A stretch of 19,072 nucleotides of DNA from an uncultured Clostridia bacterium (GCA_947589585.1 CANQCA010000014.1:1-19072); one strand, 5' to 3'; numbered from the stretch's first letter, positions 6,654 to 13,513 are shown. Translations and numbers: made by a program. The notes: a model not told the origin generated them from the sequence alone.

Positions 6654-7361
6654 ATGGGAAAACGTGACGATATGCCGAAAGCGCGGCACCCCTTCTTTGC
6701 GTGCGTAAAGAGGGTTCTTAAAATTTTCAGAAAAAAACCAACCGTCGTCAACCTTGCGGGGGAGCTTTCCGCACGCTCCGTCATCGTGTGTGATCATGTG
6801 GCGAAGAGCGGACCGCTCGGGCTCGAGCTCTATCTCCCGCTCCCCACGGCAAAGTGGGGCGCACATGAGATGCTTGGTTCTTTTTCCGAGCGGCGGCGGT
6901 ACCTTCGCGACGTCTTCTATATGAGAAAGCAGGGCTTCGGCAGAGTGCGGGCGGGGCTTCTTGCCACCTTCGAGGCCATCTTTTCCCCCCTTATCTACCG
7001 TGGGATGAACGTCATCGGCACCTATCCCGACGGTCGGCTCAAGGGGACGCTGAAAAAGAGCGAGGCGGCGCTCTCGGCGGGGATGCCCGTCGTCGTCTTC
7101 CCCGAAAATTCAGACGGCGGATACTTTGAAGAGATGAAGGAATTTTTTGCGGGGTTTGTGCTTCTTGCCCTGCAACATTTGAAGAAGACGGGAGAGGACC
7201 TGCCCATCTACCCCTGCTACTACCACCCCAAGCGGCGGATGCTCGTCATCGGGAAGCCCGGCTATGCGGGCAGGCTTGCGGCGGCGGGGATGGAAAAGCG
7301 CGAGATCGCAGGCTACTTCCGCGACCGCGTGAATGAGCTCTTCCATACATATTGCGCGTAG
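6654..7361 (+). CDS. Divergent lysophospholipid (PlsC-like) acyltransferase
   Basis: A 235-residue protein resembling the PlsC/LPLAT superfamily, enzymes that move an acyl chain onto lysophosphatidate or a related acceptor at the membrane face. The pattern is VCDHVAKSGPLGLELY (about 45-60), where the catalytic HX4D box should be, followed by RGMNVIGTYPDG and GMPVVVFPENSDGG (143-156), which corresponds to the FPEG acceptor-binding box. The HX4D aspartate is replaced by Gly (H48-VAKS-G) and FPEG reads FPEN, so activity is uncertain. No membrane anchor is obvious. The ATG at 6654 has no clear ribosome binding site; an in-frame ATG at 6672 is an alternative. Monocistronic. It could be an inactive or specialised homologue. 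Confidence 0.65.
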   Translation: MGKRDDMPKARHPFFACVKRVLKIFRKKPTVVNLAGELSARSVIVCDHVAKSGPLGLELYLPLPTAKWGAHEMLGSFSERRRYLRDVFYMRKQGFGRVRAGLLATFEAIFSPLIYRGMNVIGTYPDGRLKGTLKKSEAALSAGMPVVVFPENSDGGYFEEMKEFFAGFVLLALQHLKKTGEDLPIYPCYYHPKRRMLVIGKPGYAGRLAAAGMEKREIAGYFRDRVNELFHTYCA

Positions 7362-7423
7362 GGGTTGCATGCTCTTCCCCAAAAAATATTTTTGCGAAAT
7401 TTTTGCGTTTTCCGAGAAATACT

Positions 7424-7452
7424 TTGACAATCCCTGATTTTTATGCTATATT
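7424..7452 (+). promoter_or_regulatory. Strong promoter upstream of the structured RNA and tRNA-Ser region
   Basis: TTGACA (7424-7429), 17-base spacer, TATATT (7447-7452) preceded by TGC. Transcription would start near 7459. No coding gene follows for over 1 kb, which indicates an RNA transcription unit. Confidence 0.8.
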
Positions 7453-7458
7453 GATAAA

Positions 7459-7630
7459 GTCTTATCCATCTATCCTCCGCAAAAAAGATGCAGTATTTTT
7501 TGCGGAAGAGGAGAGGTAAGCATTTTAGTGACGGCGCAAGCAAAACCACGCTTTTGCGCAAGCGCACCCCAATTTGCCCGTCAGGGCTTAAAATATCACG
7601 GAAATTCTTTTGGCACAAAAGAATTTCGTG
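7459..7630 (+). ncRNA. Candidate structured RNA or leader of unknown class
   Basis: Three consecutive stems lie downstream of a strong promoter: 7477-7486 with 7496-7505 (ten pairs); 7522-7527 plus 7529-7534 with 7578-7583 plus 7589-7594 (twelve pairs with an asymmetric internal loop), enclosing a GCGCAA/TTGCGC hairpin; and 7597-7612 with 7616-7630 (fifteen pairs, one bulged G, three-base loop). No plausible ORF with a ribosome binding site is present. I see no tmRNA, SRP, RNase P or common riboswitch signature; 6S RNA cannot be excluded. The last hairpin has no T run, so the RNA may instead be the 5' part of the tRNA transcript. Confidence 0.45.
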
Positions 7631-7641
7631 AACAAAGATGT

Positions 7642-7767
7642 GCAGAAGTACCCAAGAGGCTTTAGGGAGGCTCCCCATTAAGGAGAGTAGTACCTGTGAA
7701 AGGTAGCAGGAGTTCGCGCGAGGCGTAGCCGAAGCTTTCGAGCGCGTAGCGCGAAGAAAATCTCCTC
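7642..7767 (+). pseudogene. Broken tRNA-Ser-like copy with an insertion in the T loop
   Basis: The sequence from 7642 matches the intact tRNA-Ser at 7825 through the acceptor 5' strand, D arm, variable arm and T-stem 5' half, up to TTCG at 7713-7716. A 42-base GC-rich insert (7717-7758) then interrupts the T loop, and the match resumes with AATCTCCTC (7759-7767), but the acceptor 3' strand and CCA are missing. The anticodon region differs: a four-pair stem with loop CCATTAA, which would read as anticodon AUU. Without an acceptor stem it cannot be a working tRNA. Confidence 0.75.
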
Positions 7768-7824
7768 CGCGACGGAGAGGTTCCCTCGACGGTGCGAAAG
7801 AACTTCATAATATCATTGAGCAAT

Positions 7825-7916
7825 GCAGAAGTACCCAAGAGGCTCAAGGGGCTCCCCTGCTAAGGGAGTAGTACCTGTGAAAGGTAGCAGGAGTTCGAAT
7901 CTCCTCTTCTGCGCCA
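7825..7916 (+). tRNA. tRNA-Ser (anticodon GCU)
   Basis: A 92-base class II tRNA. Acceptor GCAGAAG (7825-7831) pairs with CTTCTGC (7906-7912), followed by discriminator G and encoded CCA (7914-7916). The anticodon stem CTCCC/GGGAG holds the loop CTGCTAA, giving GCU for AGC/AGU serine codons. A long variable arm (TACC/GGTA) is typical of tRNA-Ser. T arm AGGAG-TTCGAAT-CTCCT. A terminator starts five bases after CCA. Transcription probably comes from the promoter at 7424, through the broken copy. Confidence 0.95.
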
Positions 7917-8270
7917 CGGAAAGGCACCCGCAAAGGGTGCCTTTTCTTGTTCCGCAGAAGAGGCAAGAGAGAACTCCTCGAGTTCGCCCCGCGCGCAGCT
8001 TCTATATGTAGACTAAGCGCGGCACGAGCGTTCCGATTCGGCATATGTAAAACGAAAAGACTATAACGCGAAGTAATCTCCTCTTCTGCGCCACGGAAAG
8101 GCACCCGCAAAGGGTGCCTTTTCTTGTTCCGCAGAAGAGGCAAGAGAGAACTCCTCGAGTTCGCCCCGCGCGCAGCTTCTATATGTAGACTAAGCGCGGC
8201 ACGAGCGTTCCGATTCGGCATATGTAAAACGAAAAGACTATAACGCGAAGTAATCTCCTCTTCTGCGCCA
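7898..8270 (+). repeat. 177-bp tandem duplication carrying the tRNA-Ser 3' end
   Basis: Two units with no differences seen by eye (7898-8074 and 8075-8251) are followed by a 19-base partial third copy (8252-8270). Each unit begins in the T loop (AATCTCCTC) and includes the rest of the tRNA to CCA, the terminator hairpin, then about 115 bases of non-coding sequence ending in CGCGAAGT. The 19-base tRNA tail therefore occurs three times, but only the first is attached to a complete tRNA. Since 177 is divisible by three, the antisense strand shows an apparent repeated ORF, which is an artefact. Confidence 0.9.
7921..7949 (+). terminator. Terminator after tRNA-Ser (first 177-bp unit)
   Basis: AAGGCACCC (7921-7929), loop GCAAA, GGGTGCCTT (7935-7943), then a T-rich run. 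A wider stem (CCTCTTCTGC of the tRNA end with GCAGAAGAGG at 7953-7962) surrounds it. An identical copy lies 177 bases downstream at 8098-8126. Confidence 0.85.
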
Positions 8271-8274
8271 AAAC

Positions 8275-8310
8275 CGCCCGAGAATTTTCCTCGGGTGACT
8301 TTTGTTTTTT
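8275..8310 (+). terminator. Terminator closing the tRNA-Ser array
   Basis: Stem CGCCCGAG (8275-8282) with CTCGGGTG (8290-8297), one G-T pair, then ACTTTTG and six T. It follows the last tRNA-tail copy by four bases, so it was probably the original tRNA terminator before the duplication. Confidence 0.8.
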
Positions 8311-8315
8311 AATCA

Positions 8316-8440
8316 CGTCATGCTGAGCCATGTCGAAGCATGGCCCTTATTACAATGTGGATACCCTTCGACTACGCTCAGGGTGACGAAATGGAGCTTA
8401 GGGTGACTCCTCATTCCGAGCGAAGCGAGAGAATCTTGTA
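8316..8440. repeat. REP-like palindromic repeats of the GTCAT-CTGAGC family
   Basis: Adjacent short palindromic elements: 8316-8344 (CGTCATGCTGAGC ... TCGAAGCATG), 8364-8387 in inverse orientation (CCCTTCGACTACGCTCAGGG then TGAC) and a degenerate piece at about 8404-8437 (TGACTCCTCATTCCGAGCG). Related copies lie near 5070-5120, 13782-13810 and 14001-14028. No coding gene was seen in 8311-8453. Confidence 0.7.
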
Positions 8441-8453
8441 GTCCGCTTTTGGC

Positions 8454-8482
8454 TTGCTTTTCTTCTACCCATATGGTATAAT
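8454..8482 (+). promoter_or_regulatory. Promoter of the histidine phosphatase gene (probably leaderless)
   Basis: TTGCTT (8454-8459), 17-base spacer, TATAAT (8477-8482) preceded by TGG. The ATG begins seven bases after the -10, at the expected transcription start, leaving no room for a ribosome binding site. Confidence 0.75.
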
Positions 8483-8488
8483 TGCGGT

Positions 8489-9019
8489 ATGAAAATTTAC
8501 GTTGTTCGGCACTGTGCGACGGAGTATAACGAGAAAAAGCTCTACTGCGGGCGGCGCGATCTTCCGCTTTCGGAAAGAGGGCGCGCGGAGGCGAAGGCGC
8601 TCGCCGAAAAACTCAAAAATTGTTCCTTCGACCTCGTTATTTCCTCGCCGCTTTTGCGCGCACGGGAGACGGCGGAAGCGATCGCTTTCGGACATGGTAC
8701 CCACGTTTTCACGGATGCGCGGCTCATCGAGCGGGATTTCGGCGAGCTCGAAGGCACCGACTTCTATCGCAAAGACGCCCTCGTCTACCGCGATGAGTAC
8801 GCCTGCCGTCCCGCGGGCGGGGAGTCCGACCTCGACGTCGTCGCGCGGGTGTATTCCTTTTTGGACGATCTCAAAAAGGAGAAGCGGGCGGGGGCGGTCC
8901 TTCTCGTCACGCACGGGATCGTCAGCCGCGTTATCCGCACCTATTTTTGCAACATGACGGACGAGGAGTTCCACACCTATCTTCTCCACAACGGCGACGT
9001 GGCGGAATACGAAATTTGA
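8489..9019 (+). CDS. Histidine phosphatase family protein
   Basis: A 176-residue branch-1 histidine phosphatase (phosphoglycerate mutase-like/CobC-like). The catalytic box is RHCATEYN (7-14), with His8 as the phospho-acceptor; most relatives have RHG, so Cys9 is a mild variation. DLPLSERGRAEA (24-35), SSPLLRARETAEAI (52-65, phosphate-binding Arg), the acidic segment ERDFGELEG (81-89) and the second catalytic His142 in VTHGIVSRVI complete the active site. Such enzymes remove phosphate from small metabolites; the substrate (for example a sugar phosphate or alpha-ribazole phosphate) cannot be assigned here. Monocistronic with an apparently leaderless mRNA. The length is typical of the small members. 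Confidence 0.9.
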   Translation: MKIYVVRHCATEYNEKKLYCGRRDLPLSERGRAEAKALAEKLKNCSFDLVISSPLLRARETAEAIAFGHGTHVFTDARLIERDFGELEGTDFYRKDALVYRDEYACRPAGGESDLDVVARVYSFLDDLKKEKRAGAVLLVTHGIVSRVIRTYFCNMTDEEFHTYLLHNGDVAEYEI

Positions 9020-9444
9020 CCCCGCACCGCAGACATGGTACCCCTGTTTTAACTCTCCGAAGCACTCTTGCATACGGAGAACGAGACCCCCTCCTCGGGG
9101 AGGGGGAGTAGGGGGTGGGGAGTCGCGATGTGTCACACCTTTTTATAAGGTGGAATGGCAATTAGAATACCCCACCTCAGTCACGCTAGACGGCGTGACA
9201 GCTCCTCCCCAAGGGAGGCGCTTTTTTTGAACTTCGTATGAGGGGATCCTCTCGCTCCTGCGGGGCTAGGGATGACGCGGTTGGCCAACACCCCTTCCGT
9301 CACGGCAAGGGCGGCCGTGCCACCCACCCCTCGAGGGGTGGGCAAGCGTTCATTATTCCCTTTCACTTTCATGTGGGAGGGCTTTTTTTGTGCGATTCGC
9401 ATAAAAAAATTTTCCCTTGCACACATTGCGCATAGGAGGAAATT
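9020..9444. other. Intergenic region with repeats and a terminator
   Basis: No coding gene is supported here. Visible elements are a partial GACATGGTA-type repeat at about 9032-9052; a GC-rich palindrome CCCCCTCCTCGGGGAGGGGG at about 9085-9104; an inverted copy of the terminator repeat at 9173-9228, comprising GTCACGC/GCGTGAC (9180-9199) and CCTCCC/GGGAGG (9204-9218) followed by seven T; and a palindrome CCCACCCCTCGAGGGGTGGG at about 9331-9350. The AGGAGG at 9434-9439 serves sleB. The sleB promoter is not clear. Confidence 0.7.
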
Positions 9445-10206
9445 ATGAAAAAGTTTTTGCTCATCACGACGCTCTCTTTGAGCCTTGCAACAGCTGCGCT
9501 CACGGGGTTGGCGGTCGCGGCAACGCAGATACAGGAAGCCCCCGCCGCCTCGGTGGAAGCGGCCGAAGCCGCCGTCCTTCGTCAGGGCAGCAGGGGAAGC
9601 GAAGTGAAGGAGGTCCAACGCCGCCTCAAGGAGTGGGGCTACTACTCGGGCTCCGTGGACGGGATCTTCGGCGCAGGCACCAAACAGGCAGTCATCGCCT
9701 TCCAGAAGAAGAACGGGCTCACCGCCGACGGGGTGGTCGGCAAGGCGACCTACAAGGCGCTCGGCATGACGGCGTCCTACAACGCCCTGAACGGGGGAAG
9801 CGGCTCCTCGGGCTCTTCGGGCGGGAGCTCATCGAACGTTCCCTCGGGCTACACCTCTTCCGATCTCTACCTTCTCGCCAAGGCCATCTATGCGGAGGGA
9901 AGAGGGGAGAGCTACACGGGGCAGGTGGCGATCGGCGCGGTCATCATCAACCGCGTGAAGTCCAAGTCCTTCCCCAACAGTATCTCGGGGGTCATCTACC
10001 AGAGCGGCGCCTTCACGGCGGTCACCGACGGGCAGATCAATCTCGAGCCCAATCAGACGGCATACAACGCCGCCCGCGACGCCATGAACGGCTGGGACCC
10101 GACGTACGGGTGTCTCTACTACTACAACCCCGCAGTCGCCACGAGTTCGTGGATCTTCGGCCGCAAGACGGTCACGGTCATCGGCAAGCACGTCTTTGCC
10201 ATATAA
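9445..10206 (+). CDS. sleB: Spore cortex-lytic enzyme SleB
   Basis: A 253-residue exported peptidoglycan hydrolase. The signal peptide ends near AVAA (24-27). A PG_binding_1 domain occupies about 44-107 (VLRQGSRGSEVKEVQRRL ... DGVVGKATYKALG). A Gly/Ser linker (117-130) follows, then the Hydrolase_2/SleB catalytic domain (139-253) with YAEGRGES, in which Glu151 matches the catalytic glutamate of characterised SleB lytic transglycosylases. SleB cleaves muramic-lactam cortex during germination. ypeB starts ten bases after the stop with its own ribosome binding site, the standard sleB-ypeB operon in which YpeB protects or localises SleB in the dormant spore. This pair implies a sporulating host. 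Expression in such operons is usually forespore-specific, but no clear sigma-G promoter was recognised. Confidence 0.93.
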   Translation: MKKFLLITTLSLSLATAALTGLAVAATQIQEAPAASVEAAEAAVLRQGSRGSEVKEVQRRLKEWGYYSGSVDGIFGAGTKQAVIAFQKKNGLTADGVVGKATYKALGMTASYNALNGGSGSSGSSGGSSSNVPSGYTSSDLYLLAKAIYAEGRGESYTGQVAIGAVIINRVKSKSFPNSISGVIYQSGAFTAVTDGQINLEPNQTAYNAARDAMNGWDPTYGCLYYYNPAVATSSWIFGRKTVTVIGKHVFAI

Positions 10207-10215
10207 GGAGGAGTT

Positions 10216-12150
10216 ATGGAAAAGGAAATCGGTAAAAATGTATCCAGCGGCGCGAAGAAGGTAAAGCGCGTTCAGGAAGAAAAGAAGGAGCCCGCCAAGA
10301 AGAAGACGACGGCGAAGAAGGCTTCGGAGACGGCCGTAAAGCGCGAACACGCGGCGGCTGACGAGCGCGTGAAGGCGGCAAAGGCACGCGCCGAAAAGAA
10401 GGAAGAGAAGATCGACAAGAAGACTGCCTTAAAACAGGCAAAGATCGAGAAAAAGGCGGCGATCAAGCAGAAGAAGCTGGAAAAGAAGGCTGCCATCCGC
10501 GAGAAGAAGCTCGCCCGCAAGGAGATGATCGCTAAGAAGAAGGCGGAACGCCTCGAGAAGCGCAACGAGAAGAAGGCTGCGCTCAAGGAAAAGCGCGTGG
10601 AAAAGAGAGCGGAGCGCGCCGCCCGCAGGGAGCTTCTTCGCAATGAATCCAAGGCGGAGAAGGCGCAGCGCATCGCCCGCGAAAAGAAGGAGAAGATCGC
10701 CTTGAAGCGCAAGAAGCAGGAGGCGCACGCAAAGGCGCAGGAGGACAGGCGTAAGGCAAGAGAGGCCGCCCATGTCCGCAGAGCGGAGGAGAGAAAGCAC
10801 AAGCGCGAGCAGAAAACGGAGAGGAAACGCTCGGGCGGGTTCGGCGGCTGGCTCGCCGCAGTCATCTCCCTCGGCGTCGCATGTCTGGCGCTCGCGACCG
10901 TCGTTACGGCAGGGGCCTTCCGCATGAACGAAATGCAAGTTGCGGGGGAAAACAACGCCCGTGCCACCCTCTATGAGATGGTCTCCGCGAGCGAGGAGCT
11001 CGACGACAGCCTTTCCAAGCTCCGCGTCTCCTCGGGCGCGAACGAACAGCGGCTTCTCCTCACCAATATTTTGGTAGATACCGCCCTCATGGAGAGCTCT
11101 CTCGAGAAGATCCCCGTCGATCAGGCGACGAGCACGGATATTTCCGCCTTCGTCAACAAGACGAATGCCTATGCGCGCACCCTTCTCTCCAAGCTTGCCC
11201 GCGGCGGCAGTCTGAGCGAGACGGAGAGGAGCACCGTTTCCTATCTCTATGAGGTCAACGATAAGCTCTATACCGAGCTCAACGACCTCATGACGCACAT
11301 GGAAAACGGGGACCTGAGGAGCTTCGTCGGCGGCAAGCAGGGGACGGTTTCGGAGAAGTTCGGCGAGCTCGGCAATGAGACGAAGGCGGAGCCCGAGGAG
11401 ATCGTGGACGCACCGTTTGCGGGAGAAGGCAACGTCGGCGAAAACCGCCTTGCAAAGCTCCAAAAGATCACCTCTTCCGAGGCGGAGGAAAAGGTCCGTC
11501 AGCTCTTTACCCCATACCATGTCCGCGATGTGCAGTTCACGGGCGAGACACAGACGGCAGAAGTGAGCTGCTACAATTTCACCCTCACGGATGAAAACGA
11601 CGTCGAGATCTTCGCCGAGATCACCCAAAACGGCGGCAAGCTCGCCTTCTTCGACACCTACGAGGAGTGCTCGACGAAGAACTTCGACCTCGAAACCTGC
11701 GACGCCATCGCCCGCGAGTATTTAAGAAGCATCGGCATCGAGGACGTCGAGGCGGTGTGGCTCTCGGATGCAGGTATGGTCGCCAACCTCACCTATACGG
11801 CCGTAGAGGACGGCGTGCGCATCTATCCCCAGACCATCCGCATCCGCGTGTGTGAGGAAAAGGGAAGAGTCGTCGGCATGGACGCGAGAGGGTACCTTCT
11901 CAACAATGAGGACCGCGACCTCGAGGCAGGGCTTTCCAAGGCGGAGGCGCTAAAGCAGCTCACCCGAGGGCTCGAGCCCTATGGCGCAAACCTCGCACTC
12001 ATCCCCGTGGACGGGCAGGAAGTTCTCTGCTGGGAGTTCGCCTGCAAGTATGCGGACGGCGAATATATTGTCTACCTCGATGCGAGGACGGGCGACGAAG
12101 TGCAGCTCTTCCGCGTGATGCAGTCCGCCCAAGGCAGCTATTTGAGATAA
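10216..12150 (+). CDS. ypeB: Germination protein YpeB with a long basic N-terminal extension
   Basis: A 644-residue protein. Residues about 1-207 are almost entirely Lys/Arg/Glu/Ala (for example KKAAIKQKKLEKKAAIREKK) and should form a long charged helix. A single TM segment follows at about 211-232 (WLAAVISLGVACLALATVV). The extracytoplasmic part fits YpeB: a helical region with NNARATLYEMVSASEELDDSLSKL and LLTNILVDTALMESSLEKIP, then C-terminal PepSY-like repeats (SSEAEEKVRQLF..., LSKAEALKQLTRGLEPYG). The part from the TM onward is about 430 residues, the usual YpeB size, so the extension is additional. YpeB is required for SleB stability in spores. Adjacent to sleB with AGGAGG at 10206-10211. 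The extension's role is unknown; it would face the forespore cytoplasm. Confidence 0.88.
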   Translation: MEKEIGKNVSSGAKKVKRVQEEKKEPAKKKTTAKKASETAVKREHAAADERVKAAKARAEKKEEKIDKKTALKQAKIEKKAAIKQKKLEKKAAIREKKLARKEMIAKKKAERLEKRNEKKAALKEKRVEKRAERAARRELLRNESKAEKAQRIAREKKEKIALKRKKQEAHAKAQEDRRKAREAAHVRRAEERKHKREQKTERKRSGGFGGWLAAVISLGVACLALATVVTAGAFRMNEMQVAGENNARATLYEMVSASEELDDSLSKLRVSSGANEQRLLLTNILVDTALMESSLEKIPVDQATSTDISAFVNKTNAYARTLLSKLARGGSLSETERSTVSYLYEVNDKLYTELNDLMTHMENGDLRSFVGGKQGTVSEKFGELGNETKAEPEEIVDAPFAGEGNVGENRLAKLQKITSSEAEEKVRQLFTPYHVRDVQFTGETQTAEVSCYNFTLTDENDVEIFAEITQNGGKLAFFDTYEECSTKNFDLETCDAIAREYLRSIGIEDVEAVWLSDAGMVANLTYTAVEDGVRIYPQTIRIRVCEEKGRVVGMDARGYLLNNEDRDLEAGLSKAEALKQLTRGLEPYGANLALIPVDGQEVLCWEFACKYADGEYIVYLDARTGDEVQLFRVMQSAQGSYLR

Positions 12151-12161
12151 TAAAATAGAGC

Positions 12162-12207
12162 AAAAAAAGGCTTCCCCCTTCCAAGGGGGAAGCTGTCACG
12201 TAGTGAC
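12162..12207 (-). terminator. Repeat-borne terminator for the DUF697 gene
   Basis: GCTTCCCCCTT (12170-12180) pairs with AAGGGGGAAGC (12183-12193). Read on the minus strand it is followed by CC and seven T, so it stops transcripts from the 13357-12326 gene. A second hairpin GTCAC/GTGAC (12195-12207) lies beside it. It is one copy of the same intergenic repeat family as 5143-5187. Confidence 0.75.
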
Positions 12208-12284
12208 TGATGGGGGTTAAGGGGTTGCGGTACCATAGCGCCATCAGGATGACGCGGTTCGCGCGGGGCAGCATGACGCGTGGA

Positions 12285-12323
12285 CCTCGGACATGGTATG
12301 GCCGTTTCGCCTCAAGTGACGCG
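12285..12323 (+). repeat. 39-bp repeat, inverted relative to 13892-13931
   Basis: Begins CCTCGGACATGGTAT and ends TGACGCG. About 36 of 40 aligned positions match the reverse complement of 13892-13931. The two copies flank the DUF697 and zinc-ribbon genes. Confidence 0.75.
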
Positions 12324-12325
12324 GA

Positions 12326-13357
12326 TCACACGGCGGGGGCGAGCTTTTTCTTGCGGGTTTTGAGTTCGCTCTCGAGCTCGGTGCAATCTTCTGTGAGTTC
12401 CGCTTCCGTCTCCGAGATATCGATGCCGTCCAAAATGTTCTGCAGGTGGTATTCCTTATTCAGATACTTGATGGTCTGATAGCCGATGACCGTCGTGAGG
12501 GTGCCGTTCACGAGCCCCTGCACCGAGGAGTCGACGAGGGCGGAGATGGCGGAACCCAAAATCGGGATGCCTTTGACGGCGCCGCCCACAGTCTTTGCGA
12601 CTGCCCCGCCGATATTCGCCGTGCCCAGCCCGTAGGCGACGAGGGCGTTGGAGATGACGGTCGCGAAGATCTTGACGAGCCTTGCATCCGACGGGCGGAA
12701 TCCATACAAAAAGACGAGGTCCTTGATGAGTTGCAGGTTGATGATGACGACGATGGCGGCGTCGACCCCGGCCGACTGCGAGACGGCGGAAAAGGCGGCG
12801 CTCTTTAAGGCGCACTTGCGGATGAGACCGCGGGCGGATTTCTTTACCGAACCCTTGTAGAGCTCGGTGAGGCAACCTTTGAGCTTCTCTTCGTCGCCCG
12901 TCTTCATGGCGATCGCCATTCTGCCCACCACTTCGCTGTCGTACCAGCCGACGCCTTCGACCTTGGCCGTGAGGTTGATCATCTTATCTGCAATGTCGTG
13001 GCGGAGCTTTTTATTGTGTGCCTGCGCCTTCCTTGCGGTGAAGGCGTTGACGTTCGTCATGAAATATCCCGCATGCAAAATTTTGACGGTGGGGACGATG
13101 AACACACAGATATAGAGCACCAAACAGGCCGCACCCACGCCGTAGCCCGCATATGCATTGATATCGTAGACGCGGAGGGTGACGAGGACGAGCACGACGA
13201 GGAGGAACACGCCGACGATCGCCGCCAGAAAACGCAGCAAAAATTTCGCCCCACGCACGTTTTGCGCCTTGACGTATTTCTGCTCATAGTCGTAAATCGT
13301 CATCTTGCCGCTAAGGGCTTCCTCTTGCGCCTCGGGGGCATTCTTTTTCTTTTTCAC
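12326..13357 (-). CDS. DUF697/YcjF-like membrane protein
   Basis: A 343-residue protein beginning with GTG at 13355-13357, preceded by GGGAGA. After a basic N-terminus and an acidic stretch there are two hydrophobic segments (about 41-63 LLRFLAAIVGVFLLVVLVLVT and 72-93 GVGAACLVLYICVFIVPTV). The C-terminal half resembles DUF697: QSAGVDAAIVVIINLQLIKDL, YGFRPSDARLVKIFATVISN, then a Gly/Ala-rich amphipathic region GIPILGSAISALVDSSVQG. The final 40 residues are a charged Glu-rich helix and a basic tail. DUF697 proteins often accompany or are fused to small GTPases, but none is adjacent here. The function is unknown. A possible promoter (TTTACA, 17 bases, TATCCT on the minus strand near 13395-13425) is weak. 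Confidence 0.75.
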   Translation of the reverse strand: MKKKKNAPEAQEEALSGKMTIYDYEQKYVKAQNVRGAKFLLRFLAAIVGVFLLVVLVLVTLRVYDINAYAGYGVGAACLVLYICVFIVPTVKILHAGYFMTNVNAFTARKAQAHNKKLRHDIADKMINLTAKVEGVGWYDSEVVGRMAIAMKTGDEEKLKGCLTELYKGSVKKSARGLIRKCALKSAAFSAVSQSAGVDAAIVVIINLQLIKDLVFLYGFRPSDARLVKIFATVISNALVAYGLGTANIGGAVAKTVGGAVKGIPILGSAISALVDSSVQGLVNGTLTTVIGYQTIKYLNKEYHLQNILDGIDISETEAELTEDCTELESELKTRKKKLAPAV

Positions 13358-13478
13358 TTTGGGTCTCCCGTTTTATGAAGGTAGGAATAGGATACTACAT
13401 TTTATGGGTTTTGTAAAGAAATTTGAAAAGAAAAGCGTGGCGAAAAAAGAGGGGAAATATTTCCTTTCCGAAAAATAA

Positions 13479-13507
13479 TTGAATGTTGCCCGAAAGTGTG
13501 GTATAAT
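13479..13507 (+). promoter_or_regulatory. Promoter of the zinc-ribbon gene (probably leaderless)
   Basis: TTGAAT (13479-13484), 17-base spacer, TATAAT (13502-13507) preceded by TGG. The ATG begins seven bases after the -10, the same geometry as at 8477-8489. Confidence 0.78.
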
Positions 13508-13513
13508 CCTTGT

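Noticed and set aside
7642..7716. A functional second tRNA with anticodon AUU (Asn)
   Set aside because: It lacks the 3' acceptor strand and CCA and has a 42-base insertion in the T loop, and the variable arm is of the serine type. It is treated as a broken tRNA-Ser copy.
7844..8221. Antisense ORF with a repeated 59-residue block over the tRNA-Ser array
   Set aside because: It is the reverse strand of tRNA-Ser tails and terminators. The repeat arises because the 177-bp unit is a multiple of three, and the GAEEEIRTP ending is typical of spurious tRNA-derived translations.
8316..8440. CRISPR-like array from recurring palindromes
   Set aside because: Copies are few, in both orientations, unevenly spaced and degenerate, with no regular spacers and no cas genes. 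They fit REP-type intergenic repeats.
9399..9430. Sigma-G-like promoter before sleB (GCATAA, 17 bases, CACATTG)
   Set aside because: The -35 is acceptable, but the -10 matches the CATnnTA consensus poorly. The biology makes it attractive, but the sequence does not support a call.
10429..11628. 399-residue antisense ORF inside ypeB
   Set aside because: Leu/Arg-rich shadow of a Lys/Glu-rich coding region; no ribosome binding site and no recognisable domain.
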